Shown: positions 27,940-37,782, numbered from the stretch's first letter. The stretch is DNA of 64,000 nucleotides from Pacificitalea manganoxidans (GCF_002504165.1 NZ_CP021404.1:1550001-1614000), one strand, 5' to 3'. The notes: generated by a model from the letters alone, not told the origin. Program-made: numbers and translations.

Positions 27940-28971
27940 TTACCCGCGTGCGACGTCGGGGATCGTTGCGCCAAGCTCTTCGAGCGCGCGCAGCGCGCCG
28001 GGGTGCAGCGGCATGTTGAGATCCGCCACTGCCGCTTCCGGCGTGATCGCCTTGAGCCAGGGTGCGCCGTCGCGCATCTCGGCCACGCCTTCGAAGAAGG
28101 TCTTGGTCATGTCGTAGATCATCGCTTCGTCAGCGGACTCGTTCGTGACGATGCCGACGGTGACGCGCAGGGTGGTCGCGTCCTCGTCGTTGACTTGGTT
28201 GTCGCCATAGACCCCCGCCGGCAGCGTGCCGAGACCGAAGCCCGGGCGGCTGACCAGTGCCTTGACCGCGTCGCTTTCCAGTTGATCTGCCGGAATGCCG
28301 AGGAAGCGGATCGGGTTGGTCACGGCGATCTGGGTCAGCACCGGGCTGGGCGCGTTCGTCGGATTGCAATACACATCGAGGTTGCCATCCTGGAACGAAG
28401 CAGCGGCGGCGTCCCAGCCGAGCTTGACTGCTTCGTAATCCTCGTCGGCCTTCAAGCCGGTGACAGCCTCGAACAGGCGCACCATCGTCGAAAAGGCAGC
28501 ACTGCCCGGAGGTCCAAGGAAGACCCGCTTGCCCTTGACCTGATCCAGCGAGGTGATGCCCGAAGAGTCGTAAACCGCAATGTGATAGACGCCCATCGGG
28601 AAGTTCAGCACGGCGCGGAGCTTCTTGGACAGTTCCGGCGCCTGGTCCATCTTCTCGAACATTGCACTCTGGTTCGCCATCAGTGCATGCAGCGCGGGCG
28701 AGGACATGCAGAACGCGGTTTTGCCCATCGCCACTTCCAGCACGTGTCGGGTAGCGGCGCCGGTGGCGTTGATCTGGATCTCGTAGTCCCGCAGGTCGCG
28801 GTTGATGATATTGGCGAAGGTGGTCATCACCAGGTTCGGGCTGCTGCCCGGCCCCAGCGTCGACATGCGCAGTAGTTCCTTGGCCAGCGCGGCGCGGGGC
28901 AGCATGGCCAGCGTCGCGGCGGCAGCGGTGCCGGCCAAGAGGCTCCGGCGGTTAAGAGTCGTGGTCTTCAT
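27940..28971 (-). CDS. TAXI-family TRAP transporter solute-binding protein
   Basis: The 343-residue protein has an export signal with a twin-arginine-like start (NRRSLLAGTAAAATLAM) and a likely cleavage after ...RAALA. The mature part matches the TAXI family: ATRHVLEVAMGKTAFCMSSP, GITSLDQVKGKRVFLGPPGS and the repeated aromatic ligand-site residues. It binds a ligand in the periplasm and delivers it to the fused permease encoded 22 bp upstream in the transcription direction. TAXI proteins usually serve carboxylic acids; here a sulfated or aromatic acid is suggested by the neighbouring sulfatase and homogentisate genes, but this is inference. Confidence 0.88.
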   Translation of the reverse strand: MKTTTLNRRSLLAGTAAAATLAMLPRAALAKELLRMSTLGPGSSPNLVMTTFANIINRDLRDYEIQINATGAATRHVLEVAMGKTAFCMSSPALHALMANQSAMFEKMDQAPELSKKLRAVLNFPMGVYHIAVYDSSGITSLDQVKGKRVFLGPPGSAAFSTMVRLFEAVTGLKADEDYEAVKLGWDAAAASFQDGNLDVYCNPTNAPSPVLTQIAVTNPIRFLGIPADQLESDAVKALVSRPGFGLGTLPAGVYGDNQVNDEDATTLRVTVGIVTNESADEAMIYDMTKTFFEGVAEMRDGAPWLKAITPEAAVADLNMPLHPGALRALEELGATIPDVARG

Positions 28972-28993
28972 GATGTTTTCTCCTCCATTGCGA

Positions 28994-30856
28994 TCATGAA
29001 ACTTGGTTCTTGGCGGTTATTTCCAATCGGTCGACGTACATCACCCCAACTGCAGCAGCGGCGGCGATCCACGAGACCAGCGGCCCGAAGAAGATCAGCG
29101 CACCGGCCAGTGCTAACCCCACCGGCGTCATGTAAGTCTTGCCGCGACGGGGATAGCAGGCGCGCGAGATCAGGATCGTGGCGAGCAGGACGAAAAGGAT
29201 CGCCTGCGCCGAGTCTGCCAACGGGAACCCTGTCCCCAGCAACAGCGCGGGCTGGTAGATGAAGGCAAACGGGATCACGAAGCCGGGCACCGCCAGCCGC
29301 GAGGCTTCGAGGGCCGTGGCCATGGGGTTGGAGCCCGCGATTGGTGCAGCCGCAAAGGCGGCGAGCGCAACTGGCGGCGTAATTGCAGAGAGCACGCCAA
29401 AATAGAGCACAAACATGTGCGTGTGGACGATCGGCACGCCGAGTTTCTGCAGCGACGGACCCATAACGAGCACGATGATCAGATAGGCCGGCACCGTGGG
29501 CATCCCCATGCCGAGCAGAAGACAGGCAATGGCCATCAAAATCAGCGATATGATCAGTTGGTCTTCGGCAAGCCTCGACAGCAGCGAGGCGAAACGCAGC
29601 CCAACGCCGGTCAGGTTCAGCACGCCGATGACGATGCCCACGGCGCCGACGATGACCACGAGCTGGGCCGAGATCAGCCCCGCCGAACGGACGAATTTTA
29701 TCCAGGCGGTGCCGTTGAACAGCAGGTCGGGACGCACGGCAAAGCCCAGCAGCGCGGCCAGCGTGACACCGACAAAGCCGGCATAGGCGGGCGACGAACC
29801 GCCAACCATGGTCACCACGATGCCCGCGAGGGCGAGGACAAAGATGCCCATCTGCACCAGTTCGCGCCAGTTGAAGGCGATCTTCGGGCGCGGCTCGTCG
29901 GCCAGATCCATATTGCGGGCCGCGCTGGAGATGGCGACGAAGAGGCCACCATAATAGAGCAGCGCGGGCACAGCAGCGGCGGCGCAGATGGTCAGATACG
30001 GAACGCTCGTCACGTCTGCCATGATGAAGGCCACGGCCCCCATGATCGGTGGCGTGATCTGGCCGCCGCTGGAGGCTGCGGATTCCACCGCAGCCGCAAA
30101 CCGGGGCGAGAACCCGCGTTTCTTGATCAGCGGAATGGTGATAACCCCGGTGCCCACGACGTTGGCCACCGCAGAGCCCGAAATCGTCCCGAACAATCCG
30201 CTGGCCACCGTTGCCGCAGCGGCGGGGCCGGACCGCATCCGCCCGGTGGCGGCCATGGCAAGCCGCACCAGCACGAGGTCGATTGCCAGCAACTCAAGCA
30301 ATGCGCCGAACACGATGAAGATCAGGATGGTCGAGACCACCGTCGCCAACGGGCGCCCAAAGACACCGTCAAAGGAATACCACAGCACGGTCATCAACTC
30401 TTCGGTCGAGATTCCGGCATGTCTTAGAAAACCCGGTGCCAGATGACCAAAGGCGCCGTAGGCTAACAGCAGACCGGCGACCACCGCCATAACCAGACCG
30501 ACCGAGCGACGAGTCAGTTCGATCACCGCGATGAGGCCGAGAAATCCCATCCAGATGTCGGTCGAGGTCAGGAAGTAGAGCCCCGTCTCGATCTCCTCGG
30601 CGGCACGGAAGTATTGATAAACGCTCAGCGACAGGCAGATGGCAACGCCCGCCAGAAGCCCCCGGTCAAGAAGGCTGCCCGAACGGCCGGCCGCATACAG
30701 GATGAGCAGTAACCCGCCAACGAACAACATGCCGACCCGCAGGTAGGAATCCGAAAACACCCCGAAGACCGACACGTAGAACACAACCCCAACGACCACG
30801 AGTGACAGGCCGGTAACGGCATGAACTAGAAAGGCATTTCTTTTGTATTCCGACAC
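28994..30856 (-). CDS. TRAP transporter fused permease (DctQM type)
   Basis: The 620-residue protein fuses the small and large TRAP membrane subunits, as usual for TAXI-TRAP systems. It has many hydrophobic segments, including the conserved large-subunit pieces ATVASGLFGTISGSAVANVV, AAVESAASSGGQITPPIMGA and CLLLGMGMPTVPAYLI. The GTG at 30856 is preferred because GGGGAGGA lies seven bases before it; a longer frame from 30925 lacks such a site. It imports the ligand of the downstream TAXI protein. The gene is divergent from an IclR regulator gene, and the 135-bp gap between them holds a 17-bp operator-like palindrome. Confidence 0.9.
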   Translation of the reverse strand: MSEYKRNAFLVHAVTGLSLVVVGVVFYVSVFGVFSDSYLRVGMLFVGGLLLILYAAGRSGSLLDRGLLAGVAICLSLSVYQYFRAAEEIETGLYFLTSTDIWMGFLGLIAVIELTRRSVGLVMAVVAGLLLAYGAFGHLAPGFLRHAGISTEELMTVLWYSFDGVFGRPLATVVSTILIFIVFGALLELLAIDLVLVRLAMAATGRMRSGPAAAATVASGLFGTISGSAVANVVGTGVITIPLIKKRGFSPRFAAAVESAASSGGQITPPIMGAVAFIMADVTSVPYLTICAAAAVPALLYYGGLFVAISSAARNMDLADEPRPKIAFNWRELVQMGIFVLALAGIVVTMVGGSSPAYAGFVGVTLAALLGFAVRPDLLFNGTAWIKFVRSAGLISAQLVVIVGAVGIVIGVLNLTGVGLRFASLLSRLAEDQLIISLILMAIACLLLGMGMPTVPAYLIIVLVMGPSLQKLGVPIVHTHMFVLYFGVLSAITPPVALAAFAAAPIAGSNPMATALEASRLAVPGFVIPFAFIYQPALLLGTGFPLADSAQAILFVLLATILISRACYPRRGKTYMTPVGLALAGALIFFGPLVSWIAAAAAVGVMYVDRLEITAKNQVS

Positions 30857-30963
30857 AGCATCCTCCCCGATGTAACGCCCGTCGCTCAGCCTCCGATTCC
30901 CTGGTCGAAGCGCGGGGTGCATCACAAATCGCTATCGCGTCGCGGCATATTTTGCGAAAGTTC

Positions 30964-30980
30964 GTTACACTAGGTGAAAC
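30964..30980. promoter_or_regulatory. IclR operator candidate, site 1
   Basis: GTTACACTAGGTGAAAC lies 11 bases before the IclR start and in the divergent gap to the TRAP permease. It matches the perfect palindrome before hmgA at 14 of 17 positions. The location fits autorepression of the IclR gene and possible control of the TRAP-sulfatase operon. Confidence 0.6.
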
Positions 30981-30991
30981 GGAGAGCTAGG

Positions 30992-31771
30992 GTGAAACTG
31001 AACAGATCCATCGAACGAGGACTGACGGTGCTTGAAGTCATTTACACGTCGGGCGCCACTTCGCTTGCATCTCTCGCAGCCCGCACAGGGTTGTCAAAGC
31101 CGACGTTGCTGCGGATCTGTGCGACGCTCGAACGCCGACGCTGGCTAACGCGCAGAAGCAGTGACGGGTACTATCAACTCGGATCTGCCTTCCCGCAGGC
31201 AGGCGGCATGCCGGACCTGGTCGACAGGCTCGTGGCCGTCAGCAAAGAGGAAATTGTCCGGCTTTCCGAGGCGACCGGGTTGGGCGTCGATCTTGCTGCT
31301 GCGATCGGAGCCGGCCGGACCGAAATTGTCGATAACACCCGGGTGTTTAAGAAGCATGGGGTTTACCCGGATTCGGTCGGGTTTCGTCCCTCGCCGATCT
31401 TTTCGGCGCTTGGGGCCGCGTATCTCTCGGGCCTCTCGGAGGGCGGACGGGCCGAGGCATTGAAAGAACTGATCCGACGACTGCCGCGGGAAGACGCCGC
31501 GGCCTTGGCCCAATTGCCGGCAACCCTGAAATCGATCTCGGAAAAGGGCTATGCCGCCCGCGCCCACGGACATTGGGGCCGGGCGGTGGATTATGGCGAG
31601 CTTCCGGCGGCTATTGCTGTGCCGATCCTGGCTGGCGCGGAAGTGATTGGCGCAATCAACCTGGTCTGGAATGCCGGCGATCAAACGGTCGACGTGGTCG
31701 CGAATAACCACCTTTCACGTCTTCAGGCGACAGCGGATACCATCGGTCAGCGATACGCAGGCCGTGGCTGA
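30992..31771 (+). CDS. IclR-family transcriptional regulator, likely HmgR-like
   Basis: The 259-residue protein has the N-terminal winged helix (SIERGLTVLEVIYTSGATSL, then LAARTGLSKPTLLRICATLE) and a C-terminal IclR effector-binding domain. The GTG at 30992 is chosen because GGAGAG lies five bases before it; a GTG at 30974 falls inside the operator-like palindrome. In Pseudomonas the homogentisate operon is controlled by an IclR-type regulator, HmgR. Here the gene lies next to, and converges with, fahA-maiA-hmgA, and a related palindrome precedes both this gene and hmgA. This supports the same role, with a possible second target in the TRAP-sulfatase operon. Confidence 0.85.
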   Translation: MKLNRSIERGLTVLEVIYTSGATSLASLAARTGLSKPTLLRICATLERRRWLTRRSSDGYYQLGSAFPQAGGMPDLVDRLVAVSKEEIVRLSEATGLGVDLAAAIGAGRTEIVDNTRVFKKHGVYPDSVGFRPSPIFSALGAAYLSGLSEGGRAEALKELIRRLPREDAAALAQLPATLKSISEKGYAARAHGHWGRAVDYGELPAAIAVPILAGAEVIGAINLVWNAGDQTVDVVANNHLSRLQATADTIGQRYAGRG

Positions 31772-31780
31772 CGCCACGGC
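31761..31780. terminator. Terminator-like hairpin at the end of the IclR gene
   Basis: GCCGTGGC and GCCACGGC form a perfect 8-bp stem with loop TGAC that includes the IclR stop codon. It lies in the convergent gap to fahA. It lacks a strong T-run, so its efficiency is uncertain. The remaining 95 bases before the fahA stop show nothing else. Confidence 0.5.
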
Positions 31781-31874
31781 TTGCCAATCTACAGAGCAGC
31801 GATAGATGCCGCGAAGCCGGTGATCTTCGACCTCGCAATGCGCACCGTCGACGACGGCAAGGCGACTTCGGTCG

Positions 31875-33119
31875 TTACGACCGATCAGCCCGCTCAGGCA
31901 ACACGGTTCCGACGCAGGGACCGAAACCGACACGATAGCCATCTCCCTGTGCGTGACCATGCAATGCCAGGGTATCGCCGTCCTCGATGAAGGTGCGGGT
32001 CGCTCCCCCCTCGAGCGTGATCGGGTTCTTGCCGCCCCAGGTCATCTCCAAGAGCGAACCGAACGTGCCCTTTTCGGGTCCCGAGATCGTGCCCGAACCC
32101 AGCAGATCGCCAGTCCGCATCGCGCAACCGGACGAGGCGTGGTGCGCAAGTTGCTGCGCGGCAGAGTAGTACAGGGCGTTGTAGTTTGTGCGGCAGATCT
32201 CGGTCGGTTCCGCACCGGGCGCCGTCATGGTGACTGACAGGTCGATGTCATAGAGCATCGGTCCGGTGTCCTTGATATGCGGCAGAAGTTCCTTCTCACG
32301 CGGGGGTGTGTCGCAACGGAACGGTTCGAGCGCGGCCTTGGTGACCACCCAGGGGCTGATCGTAGTGGCGAAGGCCTTGGCCTGGAACGGCCCCAGCGGC
32401 TGATACTCCCAAGCCTGAATATCGCGCGCCGACCAGTCGTTGAGCAGCACGTAGCCGAAGATCATGTCGTCGGCCTGATCGACGCTGATGCGCTGGCCCA
32501 TCTCGGTGGGCATGCCCACGACCGCGCCCATCTCCAACTCGATGTCGAGGCGTTGGCTGGGGCCAAAGCGTGGCTGGTCATCCTGCGGGCCTTTCAATTG
32601 ACCCATTGGCCGGTGGAACTCGGTGCCCGAGACCACCACCGTCGAGGCACGGCCATTGTAGCCGATGGGAATATGCAGCCAGTTGGGCGGCAGCGCATTG
32701 GCCGGGTCGCGGAACAGCGAACCGACGTTGAAGGCGTGCTGACGGCCAGCGTAGAAATCGGTGTACTCGATCACGGTGAAGGGCAGGTGCAGGGTGACAT
32801 TGCCCATGTCGTGGAGCGCGTCCCGCACCGCGTCGGTCTCGGCGCCGTCGCGCAGCAGATCGGTCAGCTTTTCGCGGACCTCGTTCCATGCCTGTTTGCC
32901 CTCGCCCATGAAGGTATTGAGCGCCGGTTCATCGAAGCCATGATCAGGCAGAAGACCCGCCTTTTGCAGCGCGGCAAGGTCCAGCACCTTGTCGCCGATG
33001 GCCGTCGCACAGCGGGGCGCGTCGCCTGCCGAGAAGACGCCAAACGGCAGGTTGTTCAGGGGAAACGGGCTTTCGGGGTCATTCGCGGTCTCGATCCAGG
33101 ATCGGACAAGATCAGTCAT
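31875..33119 (-). CDS. fahA: Fumarylacetoacetase
   Basis: The 414-residue protein catalyses the last step of tyrosine/homogentisate breakdown, splitting fumarylacetoacetate to fumarate and acetoacetate. It has the N-terminal domain with ESPFPLNNLPFGVFS, the active-site stretch EYTDFYAGRQHAFNVGSLFR with the catalytic His, and the metal-binding region FGYVLLNDWSARDIQAWEYQ. Length is normal for the family. It is the last gene of the hmgA-maiA-fahA operon, 14 bp after maiA. The gene for 4-hydroxyphenylpyruvate dioxygenase, which would supply homogentisate from tyrosine, is not in the window. Confidence 0.95.
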   Translation of the reverse strand: MTDLVRSWIETANDPESPFPLNNLPFGVFSAGDAPRCATAIGDKVLDLAALQKAGLLPDHGFDEPALNTFMGEGKQAWNEVREKLTDLLRDGAETDAVRDALHDMGNVTLHLPFTVIEYTDFYAGRQHAFNVGSLFRDPANALPPNWLHIPIGYNGRASTVVVSGTEFHRPMGQLKGPQDDQPRFGPSQRLDIELEMGAVVGMPTEMGQRISVDQADDMIFGYVLLNDWSARDIQAWEYQPLGPFQAKAFATTISPWVVTKAALEPFRCDTPPREKELLPHIKDTGPMLYDIDLSVTMTAPGAEPTEICRTNYNALYYSAAQQLAHHASSGCAMRTGDLLGSGTISGPEKGTFGSLLEMTWGGKNPITLEGGATRTFIEDGDTLALHGHAQGDGYRVGFGPCVGTVLPERADRS

Positions 33120-33133
33120 AGGAATATCCTTCG

Positions 33134-33763
33134 TTAGTGTGCGTCGGGTTGATTTTCGGGGCGAGCCGCGTCGAATGCGGGCAGCGCCAGGCAGCGCGCC
33201 TCGATCTCGGTCAGCCGCGACAGGCCCGTGAGGTCGCAGCCCCAGCGGTGGGCATTGTAAAGTTGCGGCACGAGGCAGAGATCGGTCAGCCCAGGCGTAT
33301 CGCCGAAGCAGAACTCCGTCTCCGGGTCGATCAATTGCGTAAAGGCGGTAAAGCCCTGCCGCATCCAGTGGTTCATCCAGGCCACGGTGTCATCCTGGCT
33401 GTGGCCCATCTCTTTGAGCCGCGCCACCACCCGCAGGTTGTTCACTGGATGCACATCGGCGGCAATGGTCAGCGCCGTTGCGCGCACCCTGGCCCGCTGA
33501 AGAGCATCCGAGGGCAAAAGCGCCGGATCGGGGTGGGTGTCCTCCAACCAGTCGAGAATGGCCATGGACTGGGTTAGCACCGTGCCATCCTCCAGCACCA
33601 GCGTCGGCACGCTTTGCCCCGGGTTCAGCGCTACGTAATCGCGCGCCTTGTGCGTTCCCGCCACCAGGTCGACTGGGACCGGCGCGTAAGCCAGCCCCTT
33701 GAGGTTCAAGGCGATCCGGACCCGGTAGGAGGTGGTCGACCGCCAATAGGTATAAAGCTTCAT
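33134..33763 (-). CDS. maiA: Maleylacetoacetate isomerase
   Basis: The 209-residue protein is a zeta-class glutathione transferase. The N-terminal thioredoxin-like domain starts [20 protein letters not shown], with the SS/ST-x-C-like active-site region here as STTSYRVR, and the second domain is all-helical with [16 protein letters not shown]. It converts maleylacetoacetate to fumarylacetoacetate with glutathione. The start codon overlaps the hmgA stop by four bases. The zeta-class signature usually reads S-S-C; here Thr-Thr replaces part of it, which is a modest variation. Confidence 0.92.
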   Translation of the reverse strand: MKLYTYWRSTTSYRVRIALNLKGLAYAPVPVDLVAGTHKARDYVALNPGQSVPTLVLEDGTVLTQSMAILDWLEDTHPDPALLPSDALQRARVRATALTIAADVHPVNNLRVVARLKEMGHSQDDTVAWMNHWMRQGFTAFTQLIDPETEFCFGDTPGLTDLCLVPQLYNAHRWGCDLTGLSRLTEIEARCLALPAFDAARPENQPDAH

Positions 33764-35109
33764 TTCTTGCCCGGCGTGCCGTCGAACTTCTTCTCGATGT
33801 CCTTCCAGCAGTCGATGTAGTCGTCCTGCAGCGGCGCTTCCTTGCCCGCGAACTGCGTCAGTTGCTGCGGGAAGCGGGTCTCGAACATGAAGGACATGGT
33901 GTTGTCGAGCTTCTCGGGCTTCAGGTCGGCGTTCGAGGCGCCCTCGAAGGCGTTGCGGTCCGGCCCGTGCGGCAGCATCATGTTATGCAGGCTGATGCCG
34001 CCCGGCACAAATCCTTGGGGTTTGGCATCGTACTGGCCATAGATATTGCCCATCATCTCGGACATGATGTTCTTGTGATACCACGGCGGACGGAAGGTAT
34101 CTTCCATCACCATCCAGCGTTCACGGAACAGCACGAAGTCGATGTTGGCGGTGCCTTCCTGCCCCGAGGGCGCGGTTAGCACGGTAAAAATCGATGGATC
34201 GGGGTGGTCGAAAAGGATCGCGCCGACCGGACAGTAATTACGCAGGTCGTATTTATAAGGCGCGTAGTTGCCGTGCCAGGCGACGATGTCGAGCGGGCTC
34301 TGTCCGATCTTGGTGGTGTGGAACTGGCCGCACCATTTCACGGTGACGGTCGAGGGCACCTCGCGATCCTCGAAGGCCGCCACTGGCGCCTTGAAGTCGC
34401 GCGGGTTGGCCATGCAGTTGGCGCCGATGGGCCCGCGGCCGGGCAGCTCGAACTTCTGGCCGTAATTCTCGCAGACGAAACCTCGCGCCGGACCGTCTAG
34501 CAGTTCGACGCGGTAGACCAGCCCGCGCGGGATGATGGCGATTTCCTTGGGTTCAAGGTCGATGATCCCCAGCTCGGTGGCAAACCGCAGGCGGCCCTCC
34601 TGCGGCACAACGAGCATCTCGCTATCGGCGGAGAAGAAGTAGTCGTCGACCATCGACTCGGTGACCAGGTAGATGTGGCTCGCCATGCCGACTTGGGTAT
34701 GCACATCGCCCGCAGTCGTCATGGTGCGCATGCCGGTGAGCCAGGTCAGCGGCTCGTCGGTGTGCGGCACCGGGTCCCAGCGATACTGCCCAAGGCTTGT
34801 CACTTCGGGGTGAATATCGGGGGCTGAGCGGAAATACGGCAGGTCGATCTTTTCGTAGCGGTGTGAGTGCTTGACCGAGGGCCGGATGCGATAGCACCAG
34901 GTGCGCTCCGGTCGCACATCGGTAAAGGCAGTGCCGGAAAGCTGTTCGCCGTAGAGCCCATAGTTGCACTTCTGCGGCGAGTTCATGCCTTGCGGCAGCG
35001 CACCGGGCAGCGCCTCGGTCTCGAAGTCATTACCAAAGCCCGGCATGTAGCCGGGGGTGGTGGTGATGCCCTCGGCCTGAATCAGGCCGGATTTATCAGG
35101 GGCGTTCAT
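33760..35109 (-). CDS. hmgA: Homogentisate 1,2-dioxygenase
   Basis: The 449-residue protein opens the aromatic ring of homogentisate with iron(II) and oxygen. Family landmarks include [20 protein letters not shown] near the start, the cupin stretch [20 protein letters not shown] and the iron-binding [13 protein letters not shown] and [12 protein letters not shown] segments. The ATG at 35109 is preferred over the one at 35124 because GAGGAGA lies seven bases before it. It is the first gene of the operon. A possible -10 element TAATAT (35164-35169) and the perfect 17-bp palindrome at 35200-35216 lie upstream. Confidence 0.95.
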   Translation of the reverse strand: MNAPDKSGLIQAEGITTTPGYMPGFGNDFETEALPGALPQGMNSPQKCNYGLYGEQLSGTAFTDVRPERTWCYRIRPSVKHSHRYEKIDLPYFRSAPDIHPEVTSLGQYRWDPVPHTDEPLTWLTGMRTMTTAGDVHTQVGMASHIYLVTESMVDDYFFSADSEMLVVPQEGRLRFATELGIIDLEPKEIAIIPRGLVYRVELLDGPARGFVCENYGQKFELPGRGPIGANCMANPRDFKAPVAAFEDREVPSTVTVKWCGQFHTTKIGQSPLDIVAWHGNYAPYKYDLRNYCPVGAILFDHPDPSIFTVLTAPSGQEGTANIDFVLFRERWMVMEDTFRPPWYHKNIMSEMMGNIYGQYDAKPQGFVPGGISLHNMMLPHGPDRNAFEGASNADLKPEKLDNTMSFMFETRFPQQLTQFAGKEAPLQDDYIDCWKDIEKKFDGTPGKK

Positions 35110-35199
35110 CGTGCGTCTCCTCAAGCTGTGCTGCCGGCGTTGTGACGGCCGTAGCTTCGCCCAATATTAAGGGTTGCTTGAGGGAGGCGTCGAAGCGCC

Positions 35200-35216
35200 G
35201 TTTCACCAAGTGAAAC
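35200..35216. promoter_or_regulatory. IclR operator candidate, site 2, before hmgA
   Basis: GTTTCACCAAGTGAAAC is a perfect palindrome (7-bp arms, CAA centre) 91 bases before the hmgA start. It resembles the site before the IclR gene at 14 of 17 positions. Its centre is about 40 bp upstream of the candidate -10 element, a position that would suit either an activator or an upstream repressor site. Confidence 0.65.
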
Positions 35217-35219
35217 CTC

Positions 35220-35330
35220 GTGGTTGGAAGCAGATAAAACTATCAACGGGATGTGATCCCGATCATCCTCTGCTTTGGTGATGCGCAGCAGGCGCGACAT
35301 GAATTCCACCGTCGCCTCGGGACCAAGTCC
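35220..35330 (-). pseudogene. Aspartate/glutamate racemase family, N-terminal fragment
   Basis: The minus strand reads GLGPEATVEFMSRLLRITKA, then EDDRDHIPLIVLSASNHEV. This is the conserved N-terminal block of the Asp/Glu racemase superfamily, which normally begins with a GGxGPxAT motif. The reading frame loses similarity after NHEV, close to the hmgA operator, and upstream it meets IS sequence at about 35330. It is a relic of a gene cut by the insertion element. Confidence 0.6.
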
Positions 35331-35351
35331 ACGGGTTTCAGTGAGAGCTTA

Positions 35352-36100
35352 CTGCGGTCGGGCGGGGTGAACTGGGTGGTGTCAGAGTTCAGCGCCCTAT
35401 GCCGCCGCTAGAAAACCCTGAACGTGAGCCTGCTGTATCGCGTCGCAACCGGCCCGCTGAACCTCTTGATGGATAGATCCGGCATCAAATCTGAGGGTGA
35501 AGGCGAATGGAACGCCCGCAAGCATGGCGGCCCTAAGCGGCGCATTTGGCGCAAGATCCACATACGGATCGACGAGGAAACGCTGGAGGTGCGGGCAGTC
35601 GAGGTCACGACCAGCGACGTAGGCGATGCTCCCATGCTACCCGAGTTGTTGAATCGAGCTCCGCCTGACCAGAGCATCGGTTTGGTCACAGCCGATGGCG
35701 CCTATGATACCCGAAAATGCCATGACGCAATCGTCGCTAGCGGCGCTCACGCCATCATCCCACCCCGCAAAAATGCCAAGTCATGGAAACCGACGAGCCC
35801 TAGGGCCATCGCCAGAAATTAAGCGGTCAACGCGCGCGATACCTGGGCCGTGCCCTGGGGCGGCGATGGAGCGGATACCGCCGACGAAGCCGCGTCGAAA
35901 GCAAGATGCATTGCGTGAAACTCATGGGACAGCGCATCATGGCGCGGGGCTTCTACCGGCAGGTCGCGGAAATCAAAGTCCGCATCCCCGTGCTCAACCG
36001 CTACACCGTTCTTGGCATTCCTGTCACAGAGGCTGTGGGGCAAGTCCGTCCGGGGTTAGGGGAGGTGCGTTCCGATCTCGATTTGTGTAACAGGGCCTAG
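35352..36100 (+). pseudogene. IS5-family transposase remnant
   Basis: The plus strand carries VNWVVSEFSALCRR, an amber stop, then TLNVSLLYRVATGPLNLLMD and a long open segment (35424-35822) ending in a TAA. Similarity resumes in another frame with MHCVKLMGQRIMARGFYRQV and NRYTVLGIPVTEAVG. This is a DDE transposase of the IS5 family (IS903-like group). The Asp of GLVTADGAYDTRKCHDAIV is part of the DDE triad. The right end at about 36078-36099 reads ATTTGTGTAACAGGGCC, like the terminal inverted repeat of such elements. No left inverted repeat is visible, so the element is truncated and frameshifted. Confidence 0.75.
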
Positions 36101-36253
36101 GAGATCGGCTCTAGGCGGGTCGCAGCTTCGGGGCTCACTAAGTGGTTCGGCGATTGCCGCTGAGCTGCAAGCCGGGGGCTGCGGCGGGTTGGGGCGTCAC
36201 CTGCGACTTAAGACAAACGATCCGCCGCGTGCAATCCGTGGCCCGCCTACTGT

Positions 36254-37679
36254 TTATTCAAGCACATCACAGTCTCCTCGCGCTTTGTCGCGCTTCTCGG
36301 CAAGGCGCTTTGCCGCGACGTATTCGGAGGTGCCCCGCGGGAAACGGTGCTGGAAGAAATCAATGATCATCTCGTTTTCTTCCTCGGTGAAGACCTGATC
36401 TGAGCAAAGGGTCTCGATCAGCTCGCCGCTGCGAGCTTGGGACATTTTCGCGTAGTGTTTCTCCGTGATTTGCTCATTCGAGTGACCAAGGTTCATCGAC
36501 CAAGCCTTTCGATGCTCCTGCGAGCGGCACATCGTGGCGCCGAGCGCTTTCAGCGTGTGTCTCGCCGCGTGCGGCGTGTAGGCCTTACCGAGCCGCGCCG
36601 AGGCCTTGGCAAAGGCGTTCTGCAATGGCTTGCTCGAAGCCAATGGCGCCACCGGGGCCGCGGCTGGGGCGCGCGTATGGAGGGACCTGCCATCGGGGAA
36701 CAAGGCGTCTTGCGGCCTAAAGCCGAAGTATTTCAATTCCCGAACCCAGTTCAGGAAGACCTCTTGGAAGCGTTCCGTCCGCGGGAACCATTTGGCGCGA
36801 TAGGTCTTGCCGTTCTTGGCAGGCACATCGCGCGCGTCCTGCAGGACTGACAGGCGATCGAGGTCAAGGTGCTTCAAGCGCAGCGCGGTAAGCGTGGCGG
36901 CCCGAAACCCTGAGATGAAGGCGAAGGCAACCATCGCTCGATCCCGGCGTTGCAGGATATGCGTCTGGGGCATCAAATCGACCATGTACCAGGCCTCTTC
37001 CAGCGTCGGGTATTCCTTGGGGCGCTGCTTGGATTGTGGTGCTGAGGCGCTGCGCGGCAGGGCGAGATAATCCCGGAGAGGGTAGGACGTAGGCCTCCTT
37101 GATGGCTGTGACTGGGTTTTCCCCGGTGCGGAAGCCCTTGGAGCGTGCCACGTCCAGCACGACCTTGATCCGCTGGGCCAAACGCCTGGCGGTTTCGTGT
37201 TCCTCTGTCCAGATCGGCGCAAGGCACATCATGACCTCGGGCTGACCAATGGCGTCGATCGGCATGCGTCCGATCTTGGGAAAAGCATAATCGCGCAGCG
37301 TGTTGATCCATTGCTGCCCGTGTTTTACGTTCTTCTAGGTGGGCATGCGGTCGATATGCACTTGCTGCGCCACCTGCTCGAAGCTGGGCACCTCCCGCTG
37401 CGCATTGAATCGCGGGTTCAGTCCTTGTTTCGCCATCCGCCGATATTCCAGCGCGCGTTCTCGGGCTTGGGGCAGAGACACCAGCTCCGCGCTGCCCAAG
37501 CCGAAATCCGTTCGGAGCGGGCCACCGTTTCTGTTTTTCTGCCCCTTGACCACCACGCGCACGATCCAGCGCCGTGCGCCTGTGGGATCGACCACAAGAT
37601 AAAGGCCGTTGCCATCGCCATGACGCCCAGCGCCGAGGTTCTCCACCAGCTTCTTGGTCAGCTTTCCGGAAAGCGCCAT
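36254..37679 (-). pseudogene. Tyrosine integrase, broken by amber codon and frameshift
   Basis: Three pieces form a P4-type integrase. From 37679 the N-terminal DNA-binding domain (MALSGKLTKKLVENLGAGRH, DUF4102-like) runs to an amber codon at 37335-37337. The same frame then continues with KNVKHGQQWINTLRDYAFPK and the core-binding domain (TARRLAQRIKVVLDVARSKG). A frameshift at about 37080 leads to the catalytic domain, which keeps the Arg of FISGFRAATLTAL, HAARHTLKALG, LGHSNEQITEKHYAKM. All catalytic residues survive but the gene cannot give a whole protein without suppression. It lies 151 bp from the 3' end of tRNA-Ser, the usual place for an integrase of an island inserted in a tRNA gene. 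Confidence 0.8.
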
Positions 37680-37782
37680 CGTACTCGTACCACATTTCAT
37701 ACCACACAAGGAACGTCATCAGGCTGAACCGAAAGAAACCGAACGACAAGCAAATTGGGAAGAAAATCCTACAAAACCAATG

